A DNA stretch of 5,603 nt from Candidatus Muproteobacteria bacterium RIFCSPHIGHO2_01_FULL_65_16 (lineage in GTDB: Bacteria; Pseudomonadota; Gammaproteobacteria; Acidiferrobacterales; Sulfurifustaceae), in contig MFSY01000127.1 of assembly GCA_001785175.1 (NCBI GenBank), positions 9,788 through 15,390 of the forward strand, read 5' to 3'. The notes under the pieces are model-generated. The model had not been told where the DNA came from and did no database searches. It worked only from the letters and a program-made list of their open reading frames with translations. Positions 1 through 5,463 of this stretch are shown here, in pieces (position 1 is the stretch's first letter; each line of letters begins with the position of its first letter). A program made the position numbers and the translations under genes.

Positions 1-549
1 GGCCTCGACGGCCGGGTCGAGTACGTCGAGGACGATTACCGCAATATCGCGGGCGAATACGACGTCTTCGTGTCGGTCGGCATGCTGGAGCACGTCGGCC
101 GGGATCATTACCGGGGCCTCGGCCGGGTCATAGACGCCTGCCTGACGGAGACGGGCCGCGGTCTGATCCATTCCATCGGGCGCAACAAGGCCGAGCCCAT
201 GAACGCCTGGATCGAACGGCGCATCTTCCCCGGCGGTTATCCCCCCACCCTGCGGGAAATGATGGAGATATTCGAACCCAATGATCTGGCCGTGCTCGAC
301 GTGGAGAATCTGCGCCTGCACTACGCCCGGACGCTGGAGCACTGGCTCGGACGCTTCGAGCGCAACGCCGAAAGGGTGGAGGAAATGTTCGACGTGAATT
401 TCACGCGCGCCTGGCGGCTCTATCTCGGCGGCTCCATCGCCGCGTTCACCGCCGGGACGCTGCAGCTGTTCCAGGTCGCCTTCGCGCGCGACGCCAACAA
501 CGACCTGCCCTGGTCGCGGGAGCATTTGTACCAGTCCGAGAATAGCTGA
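1..549 (+). CDS. cfa: Cyclopropane-fatty-acyl-phospholipid synthase, C-terminal part (5' end outside window)
   Basis: This reading frame is open from the first base, so the gene starts outside the window. 182 residues remain of a family that is usually about 380-420 long. The enzyme transfers a methylene group from S-adenosylmethionine to the cis double bond of acyl chains in membrane phospholipids, acting at the inner face of the cytoplasmic membrane. Visible marks are the methyltransferase segment VSVGMLEHVG (about residues 24-33, with E30 matching the active-site Glu), HSIG with H57, the stretch WIERRIFPGGYPPTL, and HYARTL with Y108, which fits the conserved Tyr. The ending AFTAGTLQLFQVAFAR is the usual family C-terminus. 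The cysteine found near this point in E. coli Cfa appears to be Ser here, which I believe is common in relatives. It converges on the S24 gene with 23 bases between the stop codons. The family call is firm. Exact substrate is not shown, and a related fatty-acid methyltransferase is possible. Confidence 0.93.
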   Translation, partial: GLDGRVEYVEDDYRNIAGEYDVFVSVGMLEHVGRDHYRGLGRVIDACLTETGRGLIHSIGRNKAEPMNAWIERRIFPGGYPPTLREMMEIFEPNDLAVLDVENLRLHYARTLEHWLGRFERNAERVEEMFDVNFTRAWRLYLGGSIAAFTAGTLQLFQVAFARDANNDLPWSREHLYQSENS

Positions 550-575
550 CAGCCCGGGGGAAAAGCTGATAGCTA
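543..575. terminator. Imperfect inverted repeat between convergent genes, possible two-way terminator
   Basis: The arms TAGCTGACAGC (543-553) and GCTGATAGCTA (565-575) pair with nine Watson-Crick pairs, one G-U and one A-A mismatch, around an 11-base loop rich in G and A. The left arm contains the stop codon of the upstream plus-strand gene, and the right arm ends in the stop codon of the minus-strand S24 gene. Its position fits a shared terminator. There is no T-tract on either side, so intrinsic termination is uncertain. It may serve only as a 3'-end protective hairpin. Confidence 0.4.
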
Positions 576-941
576 TAGATAGTGCTTGCGCTCGCGGCGC
601 CGGCGGCCGGCGCGCTGCACCACCACGCCGCGCACATGGAACGCGCCGGTCAATTCGACCGCGGGATGACCTTCGCTCAGCGCCTTGAGATACCTGCGCG
701 CGCCCTCCACCACGAACCGGCGAAACAACGTCTCGCCGGCGTAGTCCACGACGACGTAGGCGCCGTCCCGCGGCGGCAGCGCCGGATCCACGATGATGAT
801 CTGTCCCTCCAGGAACTCGGGCGCCATGCTGTCGCCGATCACGCGCAGGGCGTAGGGCTCGGCCTCGGCGCAGCCACCGATCTCCTGGTGGTCGCCGGCT
901 GGCGCCGGGATGATGGCGATGGTCTCGCGCGAAGTGGTCAT
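573..941 (-). CDS. Stand-alone S24/LexA-fold peptidase-like protein, catalytic lysine apparently replaced
   Basis: This is a 122-residue protein with the S24 fold of LexA, UmuD and phage repressors. The nucleophile motif is IGDSM with S38, followed by EGQIIIVDP (45-53) and the strand DGAYVVV (59-65). The family normally has the general-base Lys in a T-V-K-R/K-L motif. Here the matching segment is TLFRRF (71-76), with Arg at that place. There is no helix-turn-helix domain: only about 30 residues precede the core, including a CAEAEPYAL segment (24-32). The C-terminus is very basic (RAGRRRRERKHYL). I chose the start at 941 because GGGAG (949-953) lies 7 bases upstream. A longer start at 1004 would add an arginine-rich stretch without family character and run into the likely promoter. 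From memory, similar short S24 proteins with CAE-EP and QRAG-RR motifs occur in beta- and gammaproteobacteria, without an established role. A proteolytic function is doubtful. A UmuD-like or regulatory partner role is only a guess. Confidence 0.82.
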   Translation of the reverse strand: MTTSRETIAIIPAPAGDHQEIGGCAEAEPYALRVIGDSMAPEFLEGQIIIVDPALPPRDGAYVVVDYAGETLFRRFVVEGARRYLKALSEGHPAVELTGAFHVRGVVVQRAGRRRRERKHYL

Positions 942-999
942 GGACGGGCTCCCGCGGCGGGGTGAAGGGGTTCGAATGGTTTCCCGCCGCCGGTTTCGC

Positions 1000-1029
1000 A
1001 GCATGCGCGTGCCGCTCGGCGCCTGTCAA
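1000..1029 (-). promoter_or_regulatory. Probable sigma70 promoter of the S24 gene with overlapping palindrome
   Basis: On the minus strand a perfect -35 hexamer TTGACA (1029-1024) is followed after 18 bases by CATGCT (1005-1000), a poor -10 with three of six matches. Transcription from here would leave a leader of about 50 bases before the ATG at 941. The -35 lies inside the short palindrome CTGTCAACAG (1023-1032, arms CTGT/ACAG with 2-base centre), which could be a binding site. The exact -35 match supports the call and the weak -10 lowers it. Confidence 0.4.
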
Positions 1030-1051
1030 CAGTCCGAAAAATTACTGAGAG

Positions 1052-1226
1052 TATGATTTTCAGCGCAGAGAACGCAGAGCGCGCAGAGAAGGATCTGTTT
1101 TAGTTTCAATAACTCCACGTCCCCGCATCTCCGCGATGAGAGGGGCCCTATAAATCTGCGCTAATCTGCGAAATCTGCGGATAATTGAGCTTGTCTTCTT
1201 GGCGTTCTTGGCGGTTCAAAATCATA
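1052..1226. repeat. 175-bp non-coding repeat element with terminal inverted repeats and 9-nt periodic motifs
   Basis: The ends are exact 9-bp inverted repeats, TATGATTTT (1052-1060) and AAAATCATA (1218-1226). Inside are three clusters: CGCAGAG starting at 1064, 1073 and 1082 (exact 9-nt steps); AATCTGCG starting at 1153, 1163 and 1172 (steps of 10 and 9); and CTTGGCG starting at 1198 and 1207 (9-nt step). The first two clusters are mutually inverted. CGCAGA at 1064, 1073 and 1082 can pair with TCTGCG at 1174, 1165 and 1155, giving three 6-bp helices separated by small internal loops. The base composition is visibly less GC-rich than the genes on both sides, and no plausible reading frame is present. 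From memory, strings of CGCAGATT/CGCAGAG and CGCCAAGAA at about 9-nt spacing recur in intergenic regions of many unrelated bacterial genomes, but I cannot search here. The ends resemble a small non-autonomous mobile element. No clear target duplication was found beyond a possible TA. Confidence 0.6.
1064..1179. other. Potential long hairpin with three CGCAGA/TCTGCG helices
   Basis: Within the repeat element, 1064-1069 can pair with 1174-1179, 1073-1078 with 1165-1170, and 1082-1087 with 1155-1160. Each helix is 6 bp. They are separated by a 3x3 and a 3x4 internal loop and closed by a 67-base apical loop (1088-1154). Whether it is transcribed is unknown. It could form as RNA from either strand or as a DNA cruciform. 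Confidence 0.45.
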
Positions 1227-1251
1227 TTCATCTAGAAATTCCAGGTCGCCA

Positions 1252-2127
1252 TCAGGCCGGGGCCGGGCTCGCCGAGCGCCGGATCACCGCCTCAACGAGC
1301 GCCACCTTCACCAGATCGGGATTCACCACCTCGGGCAGCAGGAGACGCAGGTGGTAGAGTTTTTCCGCCTGCCGACAGGCGGCGCGTTCGAGGCGGTCGC
1401 GCGTCGCGCGCGTGAGGTTGTCGTGCGTAAGGAGCGCGGCCGCATGCCAGTCGTGATAATCGCGCACCAGCGCGGCGTCCACCCGGAGCCGCCACTCCGC
1501 GCGCAGCAGCAGTTCCGGAAAGGATTCCGCGCCGAGCTCCCGGCCCACGAGCGCATCTTCCAGGCGGCAGCCCTCCAGGCCGAGACCGGCGCCCGATTCG
1601 TCGCGCCGGAACCACTGCGCCCGGGCGTGGGGGCCGGCGGCCGTGTGCACGAGCCGGCTGAGGATCTCGCAATGCGTCGGCGCCGCGCGCGGGTCGCGGT
1701 TCTCGCTCGCGGACTCGATGCTCGGCGCAAAAAAACTTTTGTCGCCCGCCAGGGCCGGCCGCCAGGTGGTGTCGCTGACGCGCGGCGGCGAGCCGCGGTC
1801 CAGGGTGCTCGTGAGCAGCGCGAGCGGCGACTGCTCCGCGGCATCCAGCAGCCACAATTCCAGCTTGTCCGCCAGCGGGAACGGCAGCGGCGGCAGGCGG
1901 CGCAACACCTCGATGAAGGCGCCGGTGCGTTCGGTGTCTATCAGGTTGCCGCCGCCGTCGGGGCGCCAGACGCCGTAGGTGGAATAGCGCGCGCCGCGGT
2001 TCATGATCTGCACCTGCCAGGTGACGCCGTCGGTGCTCATGGCCCGGAAGCCGGGGGCCTCCACCAACTGGATCGTGCCCTGGTACGGCAACAGCCGCCG
2101 CATGCTGTAGAACCTGGCGTCACTCAT
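1252..2127 (-). CDS. Uncharacterised 291-residue protein
   Basis: I do not recognise a function. The open frame extends far upstream into xerC, but that part is an antiparallel-free shadow of xerC. The real start is ATG at 2127, where AGGTGG (2132-2137) lies 4 bases upstream and the family-like sequence MSDARFYSMRRLLPYQG begins. The protein appears soluble, with no signal peptide or membrane segment. The N-terminal part (about 15-60) is rich in beta-type sequence and aromatic residues (GTIQLVEAPGFRAM, WQVQIMNRG, YSTYGVWR). A middle segment (72-110) holds LADKLELWLLD, and the C-terminal third is charged and helical, with several Trp and His (WHAAALLTHDNL, 227-238). From memory, uncharacterised proteins of this kind with a GTIQ..E...RA and a YGVW motif occur in beta- and gammaproteobacteria. 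It forms its own transcription unit, because a terminator separates it from xerC. Seven consecutive T residues of the coding strand (1729-1735) are unusual in so GC-rich a gene. Confidence 0.8.
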   Translation of the reverse strand: MSDARFYSMRRLLPYQGTIQLVEAPGFRAMSTDGVTWQVQIMNRGARYSTYGVWRPDGGGNLIDTERTGAFIEVLRRLPPLPFPLADKLELWLLDAAEQSPLALLTSTLDRGSPPRVSDTTWRPALAGDKSFFAPSIESASENRDPRAAPTHCEILSRLVHTAAGPHARAQWFRRDESGAGLGLEGCRLEDALVGRELGAESFPELLLRAEWRLRVDAALVRDYHDWHAAALLTHDNLTRATRDRLERAACRQAEKLYHLRLLLPEVVNPDLVKVALVEAVIRRSASPAPA

Positions 2128-2179
2128 GCATCCACCTGCACCACCGGCCGCGGGTGAGAAAGTCATACGGCCTGGTTTC

Positions 2180-2188
2180 AGTGTAGCA
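2180..2188 (-). promoter_or_regulatory. Candidate extended -10 promoter for the 291-residue protein gene
   Basis: On the minus strand the string TGCTACACT (2188-2180) matches an extended -10 (TGn followed by TACACT, four of six to TATAAT). It lies about 50 bases before the ATG at 2127 and just after the xerC terminator. No good -35 is visible at normal spacing, since that position is taken by the terminator hairpin. This is weak evidence, but it is the only promoter-like string in the short gap. Confidence 0.25.
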
Positions 2189-2196
2189 GGTTGCTG

Positions 2197-2234
2197 AAAA
2201 ACCCCCGGCGCGTTTATACGCCGGGCGTTTTTTT
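2197..2234 (-). terminator. Intrinsic terminator of the dapF-DUF484-xerC operon, bidirectional in form
   Basis: A perfect 7-bp GC-rich stem, CCCGGCG (2204-2210) with CGCCGGG (2219-2225), encloses an 8-base loop. Reading on the minus strand, the hairpin is followed by GG and five T (2201-2197), which fits rho-independent termination after xerC. On the plus strand it is followed by CG and seven T (2228-2234), so it could also stop transcription coming from the other side. The xerC stop codon TAA (2216-2214) sits in the loop, and the last codons of xerC form one arm. Confidence 0.82.
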
Positions 2235-3125
2235 CCGCGCGCGCGGGTGGGCCTGGTCGTAAACCCGGGCCAGGTGCTGAAAATCCAGATGGGTGTATAT
2301 CTGCGTGGTGGAGATGTCGGCGTGGCCCAACAGCTCCTGCACCGCGCGCAGATCGCCGCTCGACTCCAGCAGGTGCGTGGCGAAGGAATGACGCAGCATG
2401 TGGGGATGCACCGGTTGCCTGAGACCGCGCCGCCGCGCCCAGGCGCGCAGCCGCAGCTGCACCGAGCGCGCGCCCAGACGGCCCCCGTCGCGACCGACGA
2501 ACAACGCCGCCTCGCCCGGGCGCGCCAGGACGGCGCGCTCGGCGAGCCATTTCCGCAGCGCCCCGCAGGCGTGACTGCCGACCGGCGCCAGGCGCGTCTT
2601 TCCGCCCTTGCCCGTCACGCGCGCCGCGCCGTCGGCGAGATCCACGTCGCCGACATCGAGCGCCACCAGCTCCGCCAGCCGCAGGCCCGAGGAATACAGC
2701 AGCTCGAACAGCGCGCGGTCGCGTCGCCCGAGCGCGCCCTCGCCTTCCGCCGTCATCAGATGCACCGCCTCGTCCGTGGTCAGACTCCGGGGCAGGCGGC
2801 GCGCCGGTTTCGGCGCCGCCACGCCGGCCGCGGGATTGTGCGGCGCCAGGCCCTCCCGTAGCAGGTAGCGGTAGAACGTGCGCGTCGCGGACAGCGCGCG
2901 CCGGATGCTCTTGCCGGACAGACCCTGGCGGTGCAAGGCGGCGGCGAAGGCGCGGACGCGGGTGTTGTCGAGCCCGCTCCAGCCACGTACGGCGCGGTCG
3001 TCGCAGTAGGCGGCGAGCCGCGCGAGGTCGCGGGCGTAGTGCAGACAGGTCAGCGGCGACAGGCGCCGCTCGTGGCGCAGGTGGTCCAGGAAGCGCGCGA
3101 CCTGCCGGCGGGCGCGCTCATGCAT
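2214..3125 (-). CDS. xerC: Tyrosine recombinase XerC
   Basis: XerC acts with XerD and FtsK at the chromosomal dif site to resolve chromosome dimers before cell division. The 303-residue length is close to E. coli XerC (298). The N-terminal SAM-like DNA-binding domain (about 1-90) is followed by the catalytic domain. All catalytic residues are visible and fall where expected: R149 in SSGLRLAE, K173 in TGKGGKTR, H242 and R245 in HPHMLRHSFATH, H268 in LLGHADIS, and the nucleophile Y277 in TTQIYTHLD. The ending DFQHLARVYDQAHPRA is typical of XerC rather than XerD, and the dapF-DUF484 neighbourhood agrees. ATG at 3125 is the only reasonable start, because the frame upstream runs to a stop with no other start codon. 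No good ribosome-binding site precedes it (only GGGACGGG-like sequence). The gap to the upstream DUF484 gene is 53 bases. Its stop lies inside the operon terminator. Confidence 0.97.
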   Translation of the reverse strand: MHERARRQVARFLDHLRHERRLSPLTCLHYARDLARLAAYCDDRAVRGWSGLDNTRVRAFAAALHRQGLSGKSIRRALSATRTFYRYLLREGLAPHNPAAGVAAPKPARRLPRSLTTDEAVHLMTAEGEGALGRRDRALFELLYSSGLRLAELVALDVGDVDLADGAARVTGKGGKTRLAPVGSHACGALRKWLAERAVLARPGEAALFVGRDGGRLGARSVQLRLRAWARRRGLRQPVHPHMLRHSFATHLLESSGDLRAVQELLGHADISTTQIYTHLDFQHLARVYDQAHPRARKKTPGV

Positions 3126-3178
3126 CCGCGCGCCCGTCCCATCGTGGCCCGAAAGCGATGCGCGCCGTCACGTCCGCG

Positions 3179-3883
3179 TCACGCGGGGCAATGGCGCGCG
3201 AGGCCGTGTGTCAGCAGCTCGCCGAGCCGCGCGAGATAGACCGTGCCCATGCCGGGATGAAAGCGGTGCGGATCGGAACTGCCGAGGCACAACGCCCCCA
3301 GCGGGACCTTCGTGCCGAGCGGAATCATGGCGCTCGATTTGACCGCGGCCGCCTGCTCGCCGAAGAGGTGCCGCAGCAGGCCGTCCTCGAAGCGGCCGCC
3401 GCAGATGGGCTTGCCGGCGCTGAACTGCCGCAGCAGGGAATCGAGCTTCTTGTCTGCGCCGACGATCTCGCGCCGGCCCCCGGCCGCGGCCGGATCGGCG
3501 CGGTAAAATATCGCTACCGCGTCCAGCTTGAACTCCCGGCGCAACAGCTCGTACACGGAATCCAGCGCCCCGGCGAGCGAGCCGCTGTCCACCAGGGCGG
3601 CGGCGAACCGATGCAGGCGGTCGCCGAGCACGTCGTTCTCGCGCGCGTTGGTGATCAGCTCGCGCAACTGCCGTTCGAGCGCCTGGTTCTGCTCCCGCAG
3701 CACCGTCACCTGGCGCTCGATCAGCGACACGGTCTTGCCGCCGGCGGCGTGGGAGATTTTGAGCCCGGCGAGGATCTCAGGGTGGTGCTGGAAATAGTCC
3801 GGATTGTCTTCGAGATAGCGGGAGACGGCGTCCTCCCAGGAAAGCTCGTTCTGGTTTTCTCCGGTGGTTGTTTTTTGGCTCAT
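3179..3883 (-). CDS. DUF484 family protein (YigA type)
   Basis: This 234-residue cytoplasmic protein belongs to the DUF484 family, which is regularly encoded between dapF and xerC in Gammaproteobacteria. The biochemical role is not established. Residues 16-45 hold the family's opening signature ([19 protein letters not shown]). Residues about 50-82 form a probable coiled coil ([19 protein letters not shown]), and residues about 90-228 have the character of a GAF-like sensor domain, with [19 protein letters not shown] and the ending [17 protein letters not shown]. The start at 3883 gives an ATGA overlap with the dapF stop and has GGA six bases upstream. The longer open frame to 3964 only adds residues antisense-like to the end of dapF in another frame and is rejected. 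Translational coupling to dapF is likely. By family context it may be a ligand-sensing or partner protein, but no ligand is evident. Confidence 0.93.
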   Translation of the reverse strand: MSQKTTTGENQNELSWEDAVSRYLEDNPDYFQHHPEILAGLKISHAAGGKTVSLIERQVTVLREQNQALERQLRELITNARENDVLGDRLHRFAAALVDSGSLAGALDSVYELLRREFKLDAVAIFYRADPAAAGGRREIVGADKKLDSLLRQFSAGKPICGGRFEDGLLRHLFGEQAAAVKSSAMIPLGTKVPLGALCLGSSDPHRFHPGMGTVYLARLGELLTHGLARHCPA

Positions 3884-4719
3884 GTGAGATCCAGATCCAT
3901 GCTGCCTTCGAATACCGTCACCGCCGGCCCCGTCAGCCACACCGGCCGCCCCGGCCCGTCCCACGTCACCTGGAGCACCCCGCCCGGCAGGCTCACCTCT
4001 ACACTAACATCAAGCAGCCCCCTTTGGCGACCCGCCACCACCGCGGCGCAGGCCCCGGTGCCGCAGGCCGGGGTCTCGCCGGCGCCGCGCTCGTACACCC
4101 GCAGGCGGATGTGCGCGCGGTCCACGATCTGCATGTAGCCGGCGTTCACCCGCCGCGGAAACCGCGGGTGGCGCTCGATCAGCGGCCCCTGGGTCGCCAC
4201 CGGCGCCCGGTCCACATCCGGCACGATCTGCACCGCATGCGGATTGCCCATGGACAGCACGCTCACCTGCGCCACCGTCCCGTCCAGCTCCAGGTCATAG
4301 ACCTCGGCACGCGCCGGCGCGGTGAACGGAATCTCCGCCGGCTCGAAGCGCGGCGCGCCCATGTTGACGCTCACCCGCCCGTCGGGCTCCAGGCGCGGGA
4401 CGATGACGCCGGCGATGGTCTCGGCCCTGATCTCGTCCTTGTCCGTCAGGCGCTGGTCGCGCACGAAGCGCGCGAAGCAGCGCGCGCCGTTGCCGCACTG
4501 CTCGACCTCGCCGCCGTCGCTGTTGAAGATGCGATAGCGGAAATCGGCGTCGGCGCGCGTGGGGCGCTCGATGAGCAGCACCTGGTCGCAGCCGACGCCG
4601 AGGCGCCGGTCCGCGATGCGCCGGATCTGCTCCGCCGTCAGGCGCAGCGGGCGGCGCACGCCGTCGAGCACCACGAAATCGTTCCCCGCCCCGTGCATTT
4701 TTGTGAAGGGAGTCCGCAT
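3880..4719 (-). CDS. dapF: Diaminopimelate epimerase
   Basis: DapF is a cofactor-independent racemase that turns LL-diaminopimelate into meso-diaminopimelate, the cross-linking residue of peptidoglycan and the direct precursor of lysine. It acts in the cytoplasm. The 279-residue length matches the family (274 in E. coli). Residues 5-19 carry the opening [15 protein letters not shown]. The two catalytic cysteines are C75 in QCGNGARC and C219 in [10 protein letters not shown], and the substrate-binding segments MGNPHAV (157-163) and NAGYMQ (192-197) are present. Start ATG at 4719 gives the usual short N-terminus. The upstream AGGCGG is about 12 bases away, so the ribosome-binding site is weak. 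It is first in the operon and overlaps the following DUF484 gene by four bases (ATGA). The divergent spacer of 53 bases upstream must hold its promoter. I could not pick out a convincing -10/-35 pair there. Confidence 0.98.
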   Translation of the reverse strand: MRTPFTKMHGAGNDFVVLDGVRRPLRLTAEQIRRIADRRLGVGCDQVLLIERPTRADADFRYRIFNSDGGEVEQCGNGARCFARFVRDQRLTDKDEIRAETIAGVIVPRLEPDGRVSVNMGAPRFEPAEIPFTAPARAEVYDLELDGTVAQVSVLSMGNPHAVQIVPDVDRAPVATQGPLIERHPRFPRRVNAGYMQIVDRAHIRLRVYERGAGETPACGTGACAAVVAGRQRGLLDVSVEVSLPGGVLQVTWDGPGRPVWLTGPAVTVFEGSMDLDLT

Positions 4720-4736
4720 GGTTTAAGCTTACCGCC

Positions 4737-4748
4737 TGCCCGCGGGCA
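4737..4748. promoter_or_regulatory. Perfect 12-bp palindrome in the divergent dapF spacer
   Basis: TGCCCGCGGGCA reads the same on both strands. It lies in the 53-base gap between the start of dapF (minus) and that of the small membrane protein gene (plus), 17 bases before dapF and 24 before the other gene. The position suits an operator shared by two divergent promoters. However, GC-rich palindromes occur by chance in such genomes, and no regulator is known for this locus. Confidence 0.3.
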
Positions 4749-4772
4749 AATAAACCTGAAAATCGGCGACGT

Positions 4773-5090
4773 ATGTGGCAATTTTTCCAGCGGCAGTTTC
4801 ACGCCCTGAAGGTCGGTCGGCGGCGCTGGCTGCGCCAGTCCATCGGCGTGCCGCTGGTGGCCGGCGGGCTGCTCGGCTTCCTGCCGGTCCTGGGCTACTG
4901 GATGCTGCCGCTCGGGCTCGCGCTGCTCGCGGTTGACTGGCCGGTGGCGCGGCGTCTCTACCGACGGCTGATCGTCTGGTGGGGCCGGCGTCGGCGGCGC
5001 GCCAATGACGACGTCGGCGCTATTTCCCCGCCGGGCGCGGGGCTTCCCCGAAAAGACGCAGGTACTCCCGATACACGCAACGATCCATGA
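4773..5090 (+). CDS. Small membrane protein, conserved family of unknown function
   Basis: This 105-residue protein has one long hydrophobic block at about residues 24-54 (VPLVAGGLLGFLPVLGYWML and on to LALLAVDWP). The block is long enough for two short membrane passes and contains a P-V-L-G-Y-W-M-L-P-L-G-L motif. Basic stretches flank it on both sides (RRRWLR at 16-21 and RRLYRR plus GRRRRR at 60-76). Under the positive-inside rule, this favours a hairpin with both ends in the cytoplasm. From memory, short proteobacterial proteins with the LP-LG-WMLPLGL core and a following WPVARR-RR segment are common but have no assigned role. ATG at 4773 is the only start after the last in-frame stop, with a weak GGCGA three bases before it. 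The last 23 codons (from 5020) overlap antisense with the end of the convergent CoA-binding gene. That tail is polar and lies outside the recognisable core, so it probably evolved later. Confidence 0.75.
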   Translation: MWQFFQRQFHALKVGRRRWLRQSIGVPLVAGGLLGFLPVLGYWMLPLGLALLAVDWPVARRLYRRLIVWWGRRRRRANDDVGAISPPGAGLPRKDAGTPDTRNDP

Positions 5091-5463
5091 CCACGAGTAT
5101 CCCCGCCGCCTGCGCGCGCGCCGCCGCCGGCTCGTTCACCACGCCATCTTGCAGCCACAGCGCCGGGACCGCGAGCGCGATGCACTCGTCCACGATCGCG
5201 TCCACGTGCTCCGGGGCCCGGAACACGTCCACGAGATCAATCTTCTCCGGCACCGCGCGCAGGTCCGGATAGGCCTTCTCCCCCAACACGCTCGCCACCG
5301 CCGGCCGCACCGGGATGACGCGGTAGCCGAAGCGCTGCAAGGCGCGCGCGACGCCGTGGCTCGGGCGATCCGGTTTCGGCGACAGCCCGACGACGGCGAT
5401 CACCCGCGCGCGCTCCAGGAGCGCGCGGATCTCGGCGTCGGAGGGATTGCGGAACGCCGTCAT
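5020..5463 (-). CDS. CoA-binding domain protein (YccU type)
   Basis: This 147-residue protein is a single Rossmann-type CoA-binding domain of the YccU/COG1832 kind, related to the CoA-binding part of succinyl-CoA synthetase. The first strand and loop, [19 protein letters not shown] (21-39), carry the nucleotide-binding signature. GYRVIPVRP (46-54) is the second strand. [13 protein letters not shown] (75-87), [13 protein letters not shown] (102-114) and [14 protein letters not shown] (124-137) are the other conserved blocks. The length equals typical family members, which are stand-alone cytoplasmic proteins whose metabolic role is not settled. Its ATG overlaps the lysA stop as ATGA, so the two are likely translated together. 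No separate ribosome-binding site is evident. The 3' end overlaps the convergent membrane-protein gene by 71 bases. Confidence 0.93.
   Translation of the reverse strand: MTAFRNPSDAEIRALLERARVIAVVGLSPKPDRPSHGVARALQRFGYRVIPVRPAVASVLGEKAYPDLRAVPEKIDLVDVFRAPEHVDAIVDECIALAVPALWLQDGVVNEPAAARAQAAGILVVMDRCVYREYLRLFGEAPRPAGK

Noticed and set aside
942..1004. 21-residue upstream extension of the S24 protein
   Set aside because: It is arginine- and proline-rich without family character and overlaps the probable -10. A good GGGAG precedes the ATG at 941.
1023..1032. LexA (SOS) box upstream of the S24 gene
   Set aside because: The CTGT and ACAG half-sites are separated by 2 bases, whereas the gammaproteobacterial LexA box needs 8.
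1064..1213. Possible CRISPR array because of regular short repeats
   Set aside because: Repeats are 6-9 bases at 9-nt steps with no spacers of 25-40 bases and no cas genes.
1351..2157. Plus-strand open frame of 268 codons opposite the 291-residue protein gene
   Set aside because: It is a shadow frame of high-GC DNA rich in Arg, Ala, Gly and Gln, with no motif or ribosome-binding site.
2128..2550. N-terminal extension of the 291-residue protein frame, antisense-free but overlapping xerC
   Set aside because: It shares the strand with xerC in another frame, is low-complexity Arg/Ala/Gly typical of GC-rich shadow frames, and crosses the terminator. A ribosome-binding site supports the ATG at 2127.
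3884..3964. 27-residue upstream extension of the DUF484 protein
   Set aside because: It lies inside dapF in another frame and is Gly/Ala-rich. The ATGA overlap start gives the normal family N-terminus.
3158..4138. Plus-strand open frame of 326 codons across xerC, DUF484 and dapF
   Set aside because: It is antisense to well-identified genes, its composition is shadow-like and it shows no domain features.
3868..4809. Plus-strand open frame of 313 codons opposite dapF
   Set aside because: It is antisense to dapF with every DapF motif on the other strand, and it is His/Arg/Ala-rich without structure.
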